Assembly (NCBI GenBank): GCA_013202585.1
Contig: JABMPQ010000012.1
Location: 1-45,778, forward strand
Length of the DNA: 45,778 nt
Direction of reading: 5' to 3'
Origin: Parcubacteria group bacterium
GTDB lineage: Bacteria > Patescibacteriota > JABMPQ01
The translations under genes were made by a program, and so were the position numbers. Every line of letters starts with the position of its first letter. Within the stretch, counting starts at the first letter, position 1. Of this stretch, positions 31,755 through 40,913 are shown piece by piece. The notes beneath the pieces are model-generated. The model saw nothing but the letters and a program-made list of their open reading frames with translations, was not told the DNA's origin and did not search any database.

Positions 31755-33004
31755 CCTATCCAGTAAGTATTCACAAACATCGTGATAAAAAGCGCGGAGA
31801 GCATGGAACAGAGGGTGATAGTAGCGTAATTGAGAGTTTGATGGCGTCCCCATTTAGCTAAAAGAATAAAAGCTGGAAAGAGCGCCAGGGTAAAGCGACC
31901 CATACTCATAAAAGTGCCGGTAGCAGCGGGGATTAGTAAATAAAGTAGCATGTACAATCCGTACGAACGACGATAGGTGACCAGCACCACGATCGACAAA
32001 GCGGCAAAAACAATAAAAAAGATAAAATCGAGAGAATGGGTTAGATAAAGAGCAAAATTTTCGGACTGGGGATTTACGAGAGTATAGGAGTAGCGTGAAA
32101 TCATATTCCAGAAATGAGAGAGAGAAACAACTGTTTGTCGATTCCAGGCATCTTGGGCAAAAGCAAAAAGGTAAGGATTATCAAATTTGTAATAGAGATA
32201 ATACATATAAAGACCGAGTCCACCTGGAATAAGCAATAAATTAAGGGAGCTGGCTTTGATTTTGAGGAGGTTAAATCCGCGTTGTTCTAAGTATTCTACT
32301 AAGAGAATGCCAAGCATAATAATGCCAGCCGGGCGAGTTAGACCAGCCAACATACTCCAAATAGAAGCAGCGTACCATTGGCCGCGTCGGGCATGGTAGA
32401 AGCTGGCTACAACAGTAAGTAAGAAGAGTGATTCAGAATAGATCGAAGCCAGGAAGATCGAGGTGGGAAAAATCAACATATACAAGACTGAGCGTAGGGC
32501 AGTGCGTTGACCGATTTCTGCTTTAACCAAATAGTAAAGATAAAAACAAGTGGCGAGAGTGCAGAGACTAGAGACAATTATTCCGGCCAGAGCATATTGG
32601 TTATTGGTAACAAAAGAAAAAAGCCGAATTAATTGTGGATAAAGTGGGAAAAATACCACACTAGACCATTCTCCTGGAGCAGTCCAATTGTAACCATTCT
32701 CGGCGACACTAAGATACCAACCGGAGTCCCAGCGCGCCCAATATTGTAAGTAAGAAGGGACCTTATCTAGCCAAGTTTGACCAGCATCAGTAGACCAGCT
32801 GTAAGCTGGGTCACGAGTAAGGCCGAGCCGCCCCTTAGCGAGGAAAGCGATCAGCCAAATAATCAAGCGCCAAGCAGTGAACAAGCCAAGAATCGAAGCG
32901 ATTTCACGCCAGTCGATTTTTGATTTTTTATTCGCTACCGGCCGAGATGATTTTTTATCAACTTTGACAGCCTCTGGCTTGGTTTTTTTCCTGATAATGT
33001 CCAT
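31751..33004 (-). CDS. Membrane mannosyltransferase-like (PIG-V-like) protein
   Basis: YWARWDSGWYLSVAENGY, VFFPLYPQLIRLF, multi-TM. Confidence 0.75.
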   Translation of the reverse strand: MDIIRKKTKPEAVKVDKKSSRPVANKKSKIDWREIASILGLFTAWRLIIWLIAFLAKGRLGLTRDPAYSWSTDAGQTWLDKVPSYLQYWARWDSGWYLSVAENGYNWTAPGEWSSVVFFPLYPQLIRLFSFVTNNQYALAGIIVSSLCTLATCFYLYYLVKAEIGQRTALRSVLYMLIFPTSIFLASIYSESLFLLTVVASFYHARRGQWYAASIWSMLAGLTRPAGIIMLGILLVEYLEQRGFNLLKIKASSLNLLLIPGGLGLYMYYLYYKFDNPYLFAFAQDAWNRQTVVSLSHFWNMISRYSYTLVNPQSENFALYLTHSLDFIFFIVFAALSIVVLVTYRRSYGLYMLLYLLIPAATGTFMSMGRFTLALFPAFILLAKWGRHQTLNYATITLCSMLSALFITMFVNTYWIG

Positions 33005-33005
33005 T

Positions 33006-34070
33006 TTAACTCTGCGTTAATTTTTGCTGCTGATCTTCTTCGGTCAGCTTGCCTATCATTATAGCAAGATTTCCGTCTAATACCTCGGAGATATTTTTGA
33101 TACTGAACTTAATGCGGTGGTCAGTAATACGATCTTGGGGGAAATTATAGGTCCGGATTTTTTCGCTGCGATCACCGCTGCCGACTTGAGTGCTACGGGC
33201 GTCACCGCGCTCTTTTCTTTGCCGTTCCTGTTCTTCATAAAGGAGCCGGGAACGTAAAACTTTCATCGCCTTGTCCCGATTTTTGTGCTGTGATTTCTCA
33301 TCCTGGCAGGAGACAACTACACCGGAAGGTTTATGAGTAATCCGGATAGCCGAATCAGTGGTATTTACACTTTGTCCGCCGGGGCCAGAGGAGCGGAAAG
33401 TGTCAACTTCCAAGTTCTTAGGATCAAGCTCGATATCAACTTCTTCCGCTTCCGGCAACACGGCCACGGTTGCGGCCGAAGTGTGAATACGACCACTTTT
33501 TTCTGTTTCTGGTACGCGCTGAACGCGGTGGACGCCACTTTCGTATTTGAGTCGTTTATATACATCATTACCTTTGATGGCGAAAATTACTTCTTTAAGC
33601 CCGCCGATGCCAGTTCGACTAGAACTCATTAGTTCGAGACGCAATCTGTTTTGCTCGGCATAACGGGAGTACATGCGATAGAGGTTAGCGGCAAAGAGAG
33701 CGGCTTCTTCACCTCCCACGCCGGCGCGGATTTCCATAATAACATTTTTACTGTCGTTGGGGTCTTGGGGAAGGAGAGCGACCTGTAATTTATCGGCTAG
33801 TTCGGTTTTTTGTGTTTGTAGGTCGATGAGTTCTTCTTCGGCCATGGCCACTAGGTCGGAGTCGCTTTCGGAAGTAGTAATCTTTTCATCTTCAGTGATA
33901 TTGGCAATAATTTCGCGATATTTTTTGCCTAAATTGACAATTTCTTCTAGAGCGGCTTGGCGTTGAGATAATTCTTTCAATTTCTGCGGATCAGAAGAAA
34001 CCTCAGGTTGACTGAGTTGGTCAGTAATATCTTGGTATTCTTTTTCTAATTTGGTTAGTTTTTCCAGCAT
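33006..34070 (-). CDS. prfA: Peptide chain release factor 1
   Basis: [51 protein letters not shown]. Confidence 0.97.
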   Translation of the reverse strand: MLEKLTKLEKEYQDITDQLSQPEVSSDPQKLKELSQRQAALEEIVNLGKKYREIIANITEDEKITTSESDSDLVAMAEEELIDLQTQKTELADKLQVALLPQDPNDSKNVIMEIRAGVGGEEAALFAANLYRMYSRYAEQNRLRLELMSSSRTGIGGLKEVIFAIKGNDVYKRLKYESGVHRVQRVPETEKSGRIHTSAATVAVLPEAEEVDIELDPKNLEVDTFRSSGPGGQSVNTTDSAIRITHKPSGVVVSCQDEKSQHKNRDKAMKVLRSRLLYEEQERQRKERGDARSTQVGSGDRSEKIRTYNFPQDRITDHRIKFSIKNISEVLDGNLAIMIGKLTEEDQQQKLTQS

Positions 34071-34155
34071 ATATACTATTAAACCACGAAATCACTAAAA
34101 TCAGCAAACAAAAATCAGAGCCTCTTAGCTCCGATCTCATTGAATAATATGATAA

Positions 34156-34503
34156 CTAGCTATCTTTTTTCTTAGCCTTGACTTTGCCCTTGGGGGGTGC
34201 TTGCTTTTTTGGTTTAGCCGCCCCACTCTTTTTCTTATCAGCTTTTTTGCCTTTAGCTTGCTTTTTATCCTGTTTTTTTGGCTTTTTAGCAGCACTCATT
34301 TTAGCAGCTTTATCTTGCATAGCCTTAAAGCGATCTACTCGCCCAGCTGTATCGACGTATTTTTGCTTGCCAGTATAAAAAGGATGACACATCGAACAAA
34401 CCTCCACGTTGATTTTATCGACAGTGGAGCCAGTTTCAAAAGTGTTGCCGCAGGCGCAAGTAACGGTTGCCTGGCCGTATTTAGGGTGAATCTTTGGTTT
34501 CAT
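34156..34503 (-). CDS. rpmE: 50S ribosomal protein L31 with Lys-rich C-terminal extension
   Basis: [26 protein letters not shown]...[25 protein letters not shown], then ~50 aa K/A-rich tail. Confidence 0.95.
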   Translation of the reverse strand: MKPKIHPKYGQATVTCACGNTFETGSTVDKINVEVCSMCHPFYTGKQKYVDTAGRVDRFKAMQDKAAKMSAAKKPKKQDKKQAKGKKADKKKSGAAKPKKQAPPKGKVKAKKKDS

Positions 34504-34541
34504 GCTTATTACGAATTATGATGCGAATTTATCCGAATCGT

Positions 34542-34901
34542 TTAGTTTATTACTGGTAATGCTTGTGTTCTTTTCAAACCTTTTTCTTCCGATTTTATCA
34601 GGATGTCCTTGTCAGTCAGAATATTGATAAATTTATTTACCTTGTTGTTCGTTTTGGTCTGACCAATTACTAGTTTTCCTTCTAGATCAGTCAATCTATC
34701 GTCGAGGTAATCTTTGGTAACCATAGTTTTTTCTATTTTACCGATCCTTTTTTCTATTCCTCCTACTTTTTTTTCTAGTTTACCTATTCTACCGTCCAAT
34801 CTCGTCTCAAGGTTTTTTAACTCATCCTTAGTAGCCGTTTTTTCAAAACCTTTAGCCACCATAACAGCTAGTCTATCTAGTGTCATTTTTTGTTTGGTCA
34901 T
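34542..34901 (-). CDS. Coiled-coil hypothetical protein
   Basis: Start at MTKQKMTLDRLAVMVAKGF, preceded by AGGAGG SD. Confidence 0.75.
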   Translation of the reverse strand: MTKQKMTLDRLAVMVAKGFEKTATKDELKNLETRLDGRIGKLEKKVGGIEKRIGKIEKTMVTKDYLDDRLTDLEGKLVIGQTKTNNKVNKFINILTDKDILIKSEEKGLKRTQALPVIN

Positions 34902-35005
34902 TGTTTTTTCCTCCTGTTTATTAAACGCACGTGCAGGCATTATAAATGTATTTATTGGGGAAGGCAAGACGATTTTAGGGTATAAATGGTTGATAAATGC
35001 ACGTT

Positions 35006-36685
35006 TTATATTCTCTTTGTCATATACTCCTCCTGCAATCGATAACCTGATTTTCGGTAATAATCTCGCACACCCACGCCAGAAATAACAGCTATTTTGC
35101 TCAGTCCAAATTCTTGGCGGGCAATTTTTTCCGCTTCCCGCACTAGTTTTTTACCCAATCCAGAGTGTTGCACCGCTCCTTTTTGCTTAGTATTAACCGG
35201 AATAAGTTGACCGTAAGAGTGAACTTCACGGATAATTGCAGTGTTTTCTAATACAGGCAAAAAATGTTTTTTCCCGGAAAAATGCTGTGACGGTATCCTC
35301 AAACGCAAAAAGGCCAGTATTTTATCGTTTTTGCCATCTTCAAACGATAGAAATATTTCCTTACCGCCCGAAGCAGCATAATCATGACGTGTTAATTTAA
35401 TATTGCCAGGCTGGTAATCTTGCCCCTTTATTTCCCGACAGCGGATACACCGACACTTCACTTTTTCCGCTGCCATCTTTGCTTGCACGTCCTGTCGAAT
35501 ATTAGAGATTTTGTTGCCAGCGATGATATTACCGGCGGGAATATCACGTCCCAGCCGCATAATGCGTACATAAAGTGGCACAATCGTCTTGATTTTGGCT
35601 AGTAGGCTGATAAGTTGGTTATTTGAATACGGTTTGTATTTACCTTGCTTATACATCTGAGCCAGCTTAGAGTCCCGGGTGAGCACGCAAGGATAAATTT
35701 TAAGCATGTCGGGTTGGAAGTCAGAGCTGGCAAATATATGCTTAAACGTTTTTAAATCTCGTGCTGGTGTGCTGCCGGGCAGGTTTGGCATCAGGTGATA
35801 GTTTATTTTAAAACCAGCGTCTTTAAGGAGTCGGGTAGCATTAATAGTCTCAGCCACATAATGTCCACGCTTAGTCTGGCGTAAAATATTATCATCAGTA
35901 CTTTGTACGCCCAGTTCAACCCGTGTCACTCCTAATCGGCGTAGGCGAACAATCTCTGCTTCGTCGATCAAATCCGGCCGAGTCTCGACCGTGATGCCAA
36001 CTATCCTCTGCCGTGCCTTCTCGTTACGTTTTTTTTCTGCCGCCAAACTGACAAGAGTCTTAGGCAATTCGAAGCTTTTAATTTTCCGCAAAGCCGCTAC
36101 TGTTTTTTCTTTGGAGTTTTTATTATCTCGCTTAAATCTTGAGTCAGCAATTTTATATCTAAAATCGTTACAAGCCTTATAGCATCGGGCTACAAATTGA
36201 CTCTGATATTTTTCGGGCAAGGATGAAAAAGATCCTCCCAAAATAATCAATTCTATTTTATCCGTCGAATGCCCGGTGATATTTAACGAATTTAGTCTAG
36301 CCGTCACTTGCTTGCAGGGTTCAAATCCAGTCAATATCGCTCGCATTACAGCTGGTTCGTCAGAAAAATAACTTTTAGGCATCTTTTTTTCAGTGGGGCA
36401 GTAGACACACTGGCCAGGGCAGGGATGAGGCTTGGTCAAAACAGAAATAGAAGCAATTCCCGACAGAGTGCGTGTTTTTTGCTTTTTCAATAGGTGCTCT
36501 AGTGGCGGACTAGGTTTGATTTTTTTTGCTTTGACTAACTGGCGATAACACTCTAGAATTTCTATATTAGAAGGACAAGCCGGGTCATGCTGAGCTGCCC
36601 AACGATGCTTGAGGGATTCAAGCGATTTAATGTTAAGCTTAGGAAGCTGGAGAGCTTGTCGGACTATTTTTTTCATTGAATTCAT
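35006..36685 (-). CDS. Elp3-family radical SAM / GNAT protein (tRNA U34 modification)
   Basis: KPHPCPGQCVYCPTEKKMPKSYFSDEPAVMRA; GVTRVELGVQSTDDNIL; C-terminal SYGQLIPV...SGLGKKLVREAEKIA...YYRKSGY. Confidence 0.93.
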   Translation of the reverse strand: MNSMKKIVRQALQLPKLNIKSLESLKHRWAAQHDPACPSNIEILECYRQLVKAKKIKPSPPLEHLLKKQKTRTLSGIASISVLTKPHPCPGQCVYCPTEKKMPKSYFSDEPAVMRAILTGFEPCKQVTARLNSLNITGHSTDKIELIILGGSFSSLPEKYQSQFVARCYKACNDFRYKIADSRFKRDNKNSKEKTVAALRKIKSFELPKTLVSLAAEKKRNEKARQRIVGITVETRPDLIDEAEIVRLRRLGVTRVELGVQSTDDNILRQTKRGHYVAETINATRLLKDAGFKINYHLMPNLPGSTPARDLKTFKHIFASSDFQPDMLKIYPCVLTRDSKLAQMYKQGKYKPYSNNQLISLLAKIKTIVPLYVRIMRLGRDIPAGNIIAGNKISNIRQDVQAKMAAEKVKCRCIRCREIKGQDYQPGNIKLTRHDYAASGGKEIFLSFEDGKNDKILAFLRLRIPSQHFSGKKHFLPVLENTAIIREVHSYGQLIPVNTKQKGAVQHSGLGKKLVREAEKIARQEFGLSKIAVISGVGVRDYYRKSGYRLQEEYMTKRI

Positions 36686-36717
36686 AGGTATATAGACTTC
36701 CGCTATAATATATCAAG

Positions 36718-37533
36718 ATGGTCAATAAAGCAAAATATAAACTAGATCTCAGAGAAAATATAGTGCAAGCGGTGGAAAATTCTTTGCGTGGTAAAGATAA
36801 AATCGCCGTCGCTTTTTCTGGTGGAGTTGATAGCACTTTGTTAGCCAAAGTGTGTCAGGATTTGGGCAAAGATATAACTTTACTTACTATTGGTTTTCCG
36901 GGCGCTAGCGATATTGAGTGGGCCGAGCGAGTGGCGGGCGAGTTGGATCTTCCGCTGACGATAAAGGAGCTAAATAGAGAAGATTTGGCGGAAAATATTA
37001 AAGAGTTAGCGGGCAAAATGGATTTCCCCGGCGTGCGGGATTTTGAAATTGCTCTTTCGCTATATATAGTATTTAGATTTGTGGCAAGCAAGGGATTTGA
37101 GACAATTTTGACAGCTACCGGGCTTGATGCTTTGTTTTGTGGTTTTGACAAGACGCGACGGATTTTGCAGGAGCAGGGGAGGGGTGAACTTGATAAATTG
37201 AATCAGGAAGTTATTGATCACGCCCGAGCCACTGAGAAAACTTTCGCTGATCTGGCAGCTGGCTTAGGAATCGAGAAAATCAACCCCTTCATGAGTACTG
37301 ATTTTATTGATTTTACTCGGGAAATTCCCACCGAACTAAAAGTTATTGATGAACATGATCGAGTGCGTAAACATATTTTGCGAGAAGTAGCGATTGAGCT
37401 AGGGACACCAGAGTCGGCGGCTATGCGACCCAAGAAAGCGATTCAGTATAGTACGAGAATAGATCGGGTGGTTAAGAAAATGGCACGAGCGGCAGGCAGA
37501 AGCAGAGAGGAATATATTATATCTGCCACCTAA
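36718..37533 (+). CDS. Asparagine-synthase-like PP-loop ATPase
   Basis: IAVAFSGGVDSTLLAKV PP-loop; MRPKKAIQYSTRIDRVVKKMA. Confidence 0.75.
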   Translation: MVNKAKYKLDLRENIVQAVENSLRGKDKIAVAFSGGVDSTLLAKVCQDLGKDITLLTIGFPGASDIEWAERVAGELDLPLTIKELNREDLAENIKELAGKMDFPGVRDFEIALSLYIVFRFVASKGFETILTATGLDALFCGFDKTRRILQEQGRGELDKLNQEVIDHARATEKTFADLAAGLGIEKINPFMSTDFIDFTREIPTELKVIDEHDRVRKHILREVAIELGTPESAAMRPKKAIQYSTRIDRVVKKMARAAGRSREEYIISAT

Positions 37534-37594
37534 TTCATTGCTTTTCCCCTCCTTTATGCTATAATCTCCTTAGTTTTTATTTAATAAAAAGCGC

Positions 37595-37846
37595 ATGTTT
37601 ACTCAAATATTTATCGGCTTGTTAGGTATTGGCCTAGGTTTACTATTCGCTATCAAAAGCGAATGGCTTTTACATAACGTAGGTCGGATCGCTTCGATAG
37701 AGCGATATTTGGGGACTTTCGGTGGTAGTCGCTTGTTTTACCAACTTCTAGGAGTTTTAATGATTATTTTCGCCACTTTGTATATGACTGGCTTTCTTCA
37801 GAAAGGGATAATCGGGTTGTTTAAGCGAGTTTTTGCGCTAGAATAA
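37595..37846 (+). CDS. Small membrane protein
   Basis: 83 aa with two TM segments. Confidence 0.65.
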   Translation: MFTQIFIGLLGIGLGLLFAIKSEWLLHNVGRIASIERYLGTFGGSRLFYQLLGVLMIIFATLYMTGFLQKGIIGLFKRVFALE

Positions 37847-37853
37847 GTTGCTT

Positions 37854-37907
37854 GGGCCGCTAGCCTGCCTGCCGGCAGGCAGGCTCATTTGGTTAGTTGT
37901 TACAACT
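37854..37907 (+). pseudogene. 5' fragment of tRNA-Ala (nt 1-20) interrupted by P1 palindrome
   Basis: gggccgctag[cctgcctgccggcaggcagg]ctcatttggt then agttgttacaact hairpin, 55 bp upstream of the intact tRNA-Ala. Confidence 0.9.
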
Positions 37908-37908
37908 T

Positions 37909-37984
37909 GGGCCGCTAGCTCATTTGGTAGAGCACCTGTTTTGCACACAGGAGGCGAGGAGTTCGAATCTCCTGCGGTCCACCA
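37909..37984 (+). tRNA. tRNA-Ala(TGC)
   Basis: 76 nt cloverleaf; acceptor GGGCCGC/GCGGTCC, anticodon loop TTTGCAC, encoded CCA. Confidence 0.97.
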
Positions 37985-38010
37985 AAATAGATAAATAATT
38001 TCAAAAAAAA

Positions 38011-38790
38011 ATGGCTAAAATGGAAATCGTCGAAGAGAAAAAATCTGGTGCTTGGAAAGTTGTACTAGCAATTTTTCTAACCACTATTATTATCGGTGGG
38101 GCAGCTGGAGCCGGCGCTTTCTTTTGGCAGCAAATGGAGATCGATAACCAGAAGTCTGACAAGGATCAGCTTGGCAAAGATAAAGATGGCCTGGCGCAGA
38201 AAGCCACCGAGTTAGAGAATGAAATGACGAGCTATAAAACTGCTGAAGAGACTGCTACAAAGAAAAGCTTAGAGTTAACTCCAGGAGTCTTGTGGCTCGA
38301 TGCTTATAAGAATTCTTCTTGTCTCGGTGATACCTATATAAATGGAGTGGTACAAAGCAACCAAGATAAAGATATCACATATTTTGCTACCTCAACTACA
38401 TCGTATTATGGTGATATAACAGATTCGACCTGTGTTGTTGGTGGCATTGAAGAGGTTAATTATAAAAATTCTATCACTAAAGTATACTCACAAAAGTATG
38501 CCAGCGTAGACATTCTTAGCGGTGACGAAACCAAGGAAATATCTTCCTCAGAACGAGAAGGCCAAATGTATCAGCTTATTGGCACAGAAGGAGACAAGCT
38601 AATATTTATAGATAGAAGCTCTGACGTGGATAATTCACCTGGCCCTTGTGTAAATTTATGGACAGAAGGACGTCACTATTCGCTAGATTTGAATGATGTT
38701 ACCGCTGGTATGAAGGAATATACTGTTCCCGATGGGGAATTGTTGGAGCAGGAAAAGAAGAGAGTAGAAGAATGCTCGGCGGAAATTTAG
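38011..38790 (+). CDS. Hypothetical membrane-anchored protein
   Basis: 259 aa, N-terminal TM then coiled coil and extracellular domain. Confidence 0.7.
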   Translation: MAKMEIVEEKKSGAWKVVLAIFLTTIIIGGAAGAGAFFWQQMEIDNQKSDKDQLGKDKDGLAQKATELENEMTSYKTAEETATKKSLELTPGVLWLDAYKNSSCLGDTYINGVVQSNQDKDITYFATSTTSYYGDITDSTCVVGGIEEVNYKNSITKVYSQKYASVDILSGDETKEISSSEREGQMYQLIGTEGDKLIFIDRSSDVDNSPGPCVNLWTEGRHYSLDLNDVTAGMKEYTVPDGELLEQEKKRVEECSAEI

Positions 38791-38846
38791 ACATACTTCT
38801 AAGCTAAGGTGCTGACTTTTGGTGTTAGCCAAGCATCTTGTTATTT

Positions 38847-39009
38847 GGGTTCGTAGCCTGCCTGCCGGCAGGCAGGCTCAGTTGTCCCGATGTTTCATCC
38901 CGATTTCATCGGGATAGAAAAATCGAGGATCCTCGGTTTTGCACGAAATCGTAGATTTCGGCAAAATCGGGAGCAGAGCGCTCCGATGGACATCGGAGAG
39001 GTCACAGGT
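38847..39009 (+). pseudogene. tRNA-Val-like copy interrupted by several palindromes
   Basis: gggttcgtag|P1|ctcagttg|88-bp hairpin-rich insert|gcagagcg|ctccgatggacatcggag|aggtcacaggt aligns piecewise to the intact tRNA-Val nt 1-54. Confidence 0.85.
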
Positions 39010-39059
39010 CTGTGTTTTACAGTTTTTTGCCATTGCCCAAAGTACGTTGATGATTATGT

Positions 39060-39135
39060 GGGTTCGTAGCTCAGTTGGCAGAGCGTTTGCTCGACACGCA
39101 AAAGGTCACAGGTTCGAATCCTGTCGGACCCACCA
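39060..39135 (+). tRNA. tRNA-Val(GAC), atypical C33
   Basis: 76 nt cloverleaf; acceptor GGGTTCG/CGGACCC, anticodon stem TTTGC/GCAAA, loop TCGACAC, encoded CCA. Confidence 0.9.
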
Positions 39136-39163
39136 TCAATTTATTGTAAATAATTTTAACTTT

Positions 39164-39805
39164 ATGTCGCCAGAAAGAGGGGATGCAATAGAGCAGGAGA
39201 TGGAGATGGACGAAGGTACAGAAGAAATGGATAGAGGAGAATATTACCGGCGCGTGCGAGAAGCCAATCGCACGATAGAAGGAAGAGGAGAAAAAGAGAT
39301 CAGTGCTGATGATTTTGAAAGGCAATATCTCAGCGTGCTTAATAGGGGTTCGACCGAACCAACAGATGACCCTTATCAAAATTTTGAATCGCGAACTATT
39401 TTTGAATATTTTAAAGAAAGAGATCCGGACTTTCTTCGAGATGCTTATCGAGCGATGGAAATGGTTGCGCAGAAGCTTCGCAGCGAAAGAGATGAGTATG
39501 AAGAGGCAAATAATGGAATTATTAGGCTGCTTAGGGAAGGAAAAAGACTAAATGAAATAGGTAGGCATGATGAAGCCGATGCCCTTGGGGACGAGAGGGA
39601 TGCCTTGCTCAAAAGAATGAAAGAGATAAAAAAGCCCATTCACGCTATATCTTCTAATTTTGGCGGCTTAGCTCATCGAATAAGTGATGATGATGTATCT
39701 CCGATGCGGGAAAATGGCTTAAAAATCCGCGTCGGACGAATTATCGATGAGTATACTGACAACGAAGGGCGAGTTTTAGAAGAAGCCACTATAACGGACT
39801 CTTAA
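39164..39805 (+). CDS. Hypothetical acidic coiled-coil protein
   Basis: Start reset to MSPERGDAIEQEMEM after the tRNA; the supplied ORF N-terminus reads through tRNA-Val. Confidence 0.6.
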   Translation: MSPERGDAIEQEMEMDEGTEEMDRGEYYRRVREANRTIEGRGEKEISADDFERQYLSVLNRGSTEPTDDPYQNFESRTIFEYFKERDPDFLRDAYRAMEMVAQKLRSERDEYEEANNGIIRLLREGKRLNEIGRHDEADALGDERDALLKRMKEIKKPIHAISSNFGGLAHRISDDDVSPMRENGLKIRVGRIIDEYTDNEGRVLEEATITDS

Positions 39806-39833
39806 TATTTTTTAACCTATTTTTGAATGGCGT

Positions 39834-40223
39834 ATGAGCAATAAAAAACTACCAAAAATTATCAAGGAAGTTGGATTTGATTTTGACTGGAGTGAAAGCA
39901 AAGTTTGGGCGCTTGATTTTCCTGTTGAGGAAATTCCGCTTTCCGCCTTAGCTTGGCATTTCGATATACCATTTTGGGATTTCCTAGATGATAATTATAA
40001 CCTTGCTCCAAATCAAGTCATTTCTGATCCTGTGAAGTTTGAGATTGAATATAGCCGTACAATGAAAGCTGATTTATCGCATCCAATTGACATTATGAAG
40101 AACAAAGATCGTTGGTTAATTTTGGATGGTCTGCACAGACTTGTTAAGGCAAAAATTCTAGGTTACAATAAAGTCAGTGTTCGTAAAATTCCCAGAACGG
40201 AAATCTCAAAAATTCAAAAATAG
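39834..40223 (+). CDS. ParB-N-domain-like protein
   Basis: EEIPLSAL...HPIDIMKNKDRWLILDGLHRLVKAKILGYNKVSVRKI. Confidence 0.65.
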   Translation: MSNKKLPKIIKEVGFDFDWSESKVWALDFPVEEIPLSALAWHFDIPFWDFLDDNYNLAPNQVISDPVKFEIEYSRTMKADLSHPIDIMKNKDRWLILDGLHRLVKAKILGYNKVSVRKIPRTEISKIQK

Positions 40224-40261
40224 GTTAAAAAATCAATTTAATATTGCTCAAATTAAACATC

Positions 40262-40338
40262 GTCTAACACGGTATATCTGGTTCCGCTAACGTTACACCC
40301 AAATGCTAACGCACTTCAGATATACCGATACATTAGGC
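40262..40338 (+). repeat. attC-like imperfect hairpin
   Basis: GTCTAAC ... CGGTATATCTG ... CAGATATACCG ... ATTAGGC. Confidence 0.4.
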
Positions 40339-40361
40339 GATATTGTCTTTCTGTTTTTACG

Positions 40362-40390
40362 AACTGTTCAATTATTCGGACAGTTTTTTT
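40362..40390 (+). terminator. Rho-independent terminator
   Basis: aactgt...acagtt + T tract. Confidence 0.7.
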
Positions 40391-40485
40391 GTAAAAAAAG
40401 AAGACCTCCAGCCAGATGATCTGAACACGGAGGTCGATAGGATAAAAAGCGACGAAGCGTTTCGCTAGGTATCAATAATGAACTA

Positions 40486-40677
40486 TTAAAGACAAAGGAG
40501 CGCAACACCTCTGAACTGCGGGTTGGTTTCGACATTAGTCCATGCCTCAACTCTGTGATCTGGGCGGTCGCACTTCTCCTCATGCTGAAGAAAAAACCAT
40601 CGCTCCTCGGCTGTTAATTCCTCATTAGAGTCTTGAACCCTTTGAGCTATTTCTTCAAACCTCTCACAATCGTTCAA
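40486..40677 (-). CDS. Small hypothetical protein, probable TTG start
   Basis: Strong SD (AGGAGGTGA) upstream of TTG-AAC-GAT; 63 aa. Confidence 0.55.
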   Translation of the reverse strand: MNDCERFEEIAQRVQDSNEELTAEERWFFLQHEEKCDRPDHRVEAWTNVETNPQFRGVALLCL

Positions 40678-40913
40678 GTGTCACCTCCTCTTTAGTTTGC
40701 CTATTTTAATAATAAGTAAACATAATTATTTTTTTTATAAATCTACTTTTTAAGAAAGGGGAAAAATAAGTTTTTTAAGAATTAGGATTTAGAAGGGGTA
40801 ATACCAAGGTGTTTTTTTCGCTCCTAACGTCGCTCAGAAAATTTTTATTGATTTTTTAATGAAAAGACAGTATATTGGGGCTGTATAATATTTAAATCTA
40901 AACCACCTAACTT

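Noticed and set aside
38939-39163. N-terminal part of ORF 38939-39805
   Set aside because: It reads through the tRNA-Val gene and the broken tRNA copy; the likely start is 39164.
39071-39379. Minus-strand ORF beginning ...MVGPTGFEPVTFCVSSKRSAN
   Set aside because: The GPTGFEPVTF string is the antisense translation of the tRNA-Val 3' half, a common annotation artefact.
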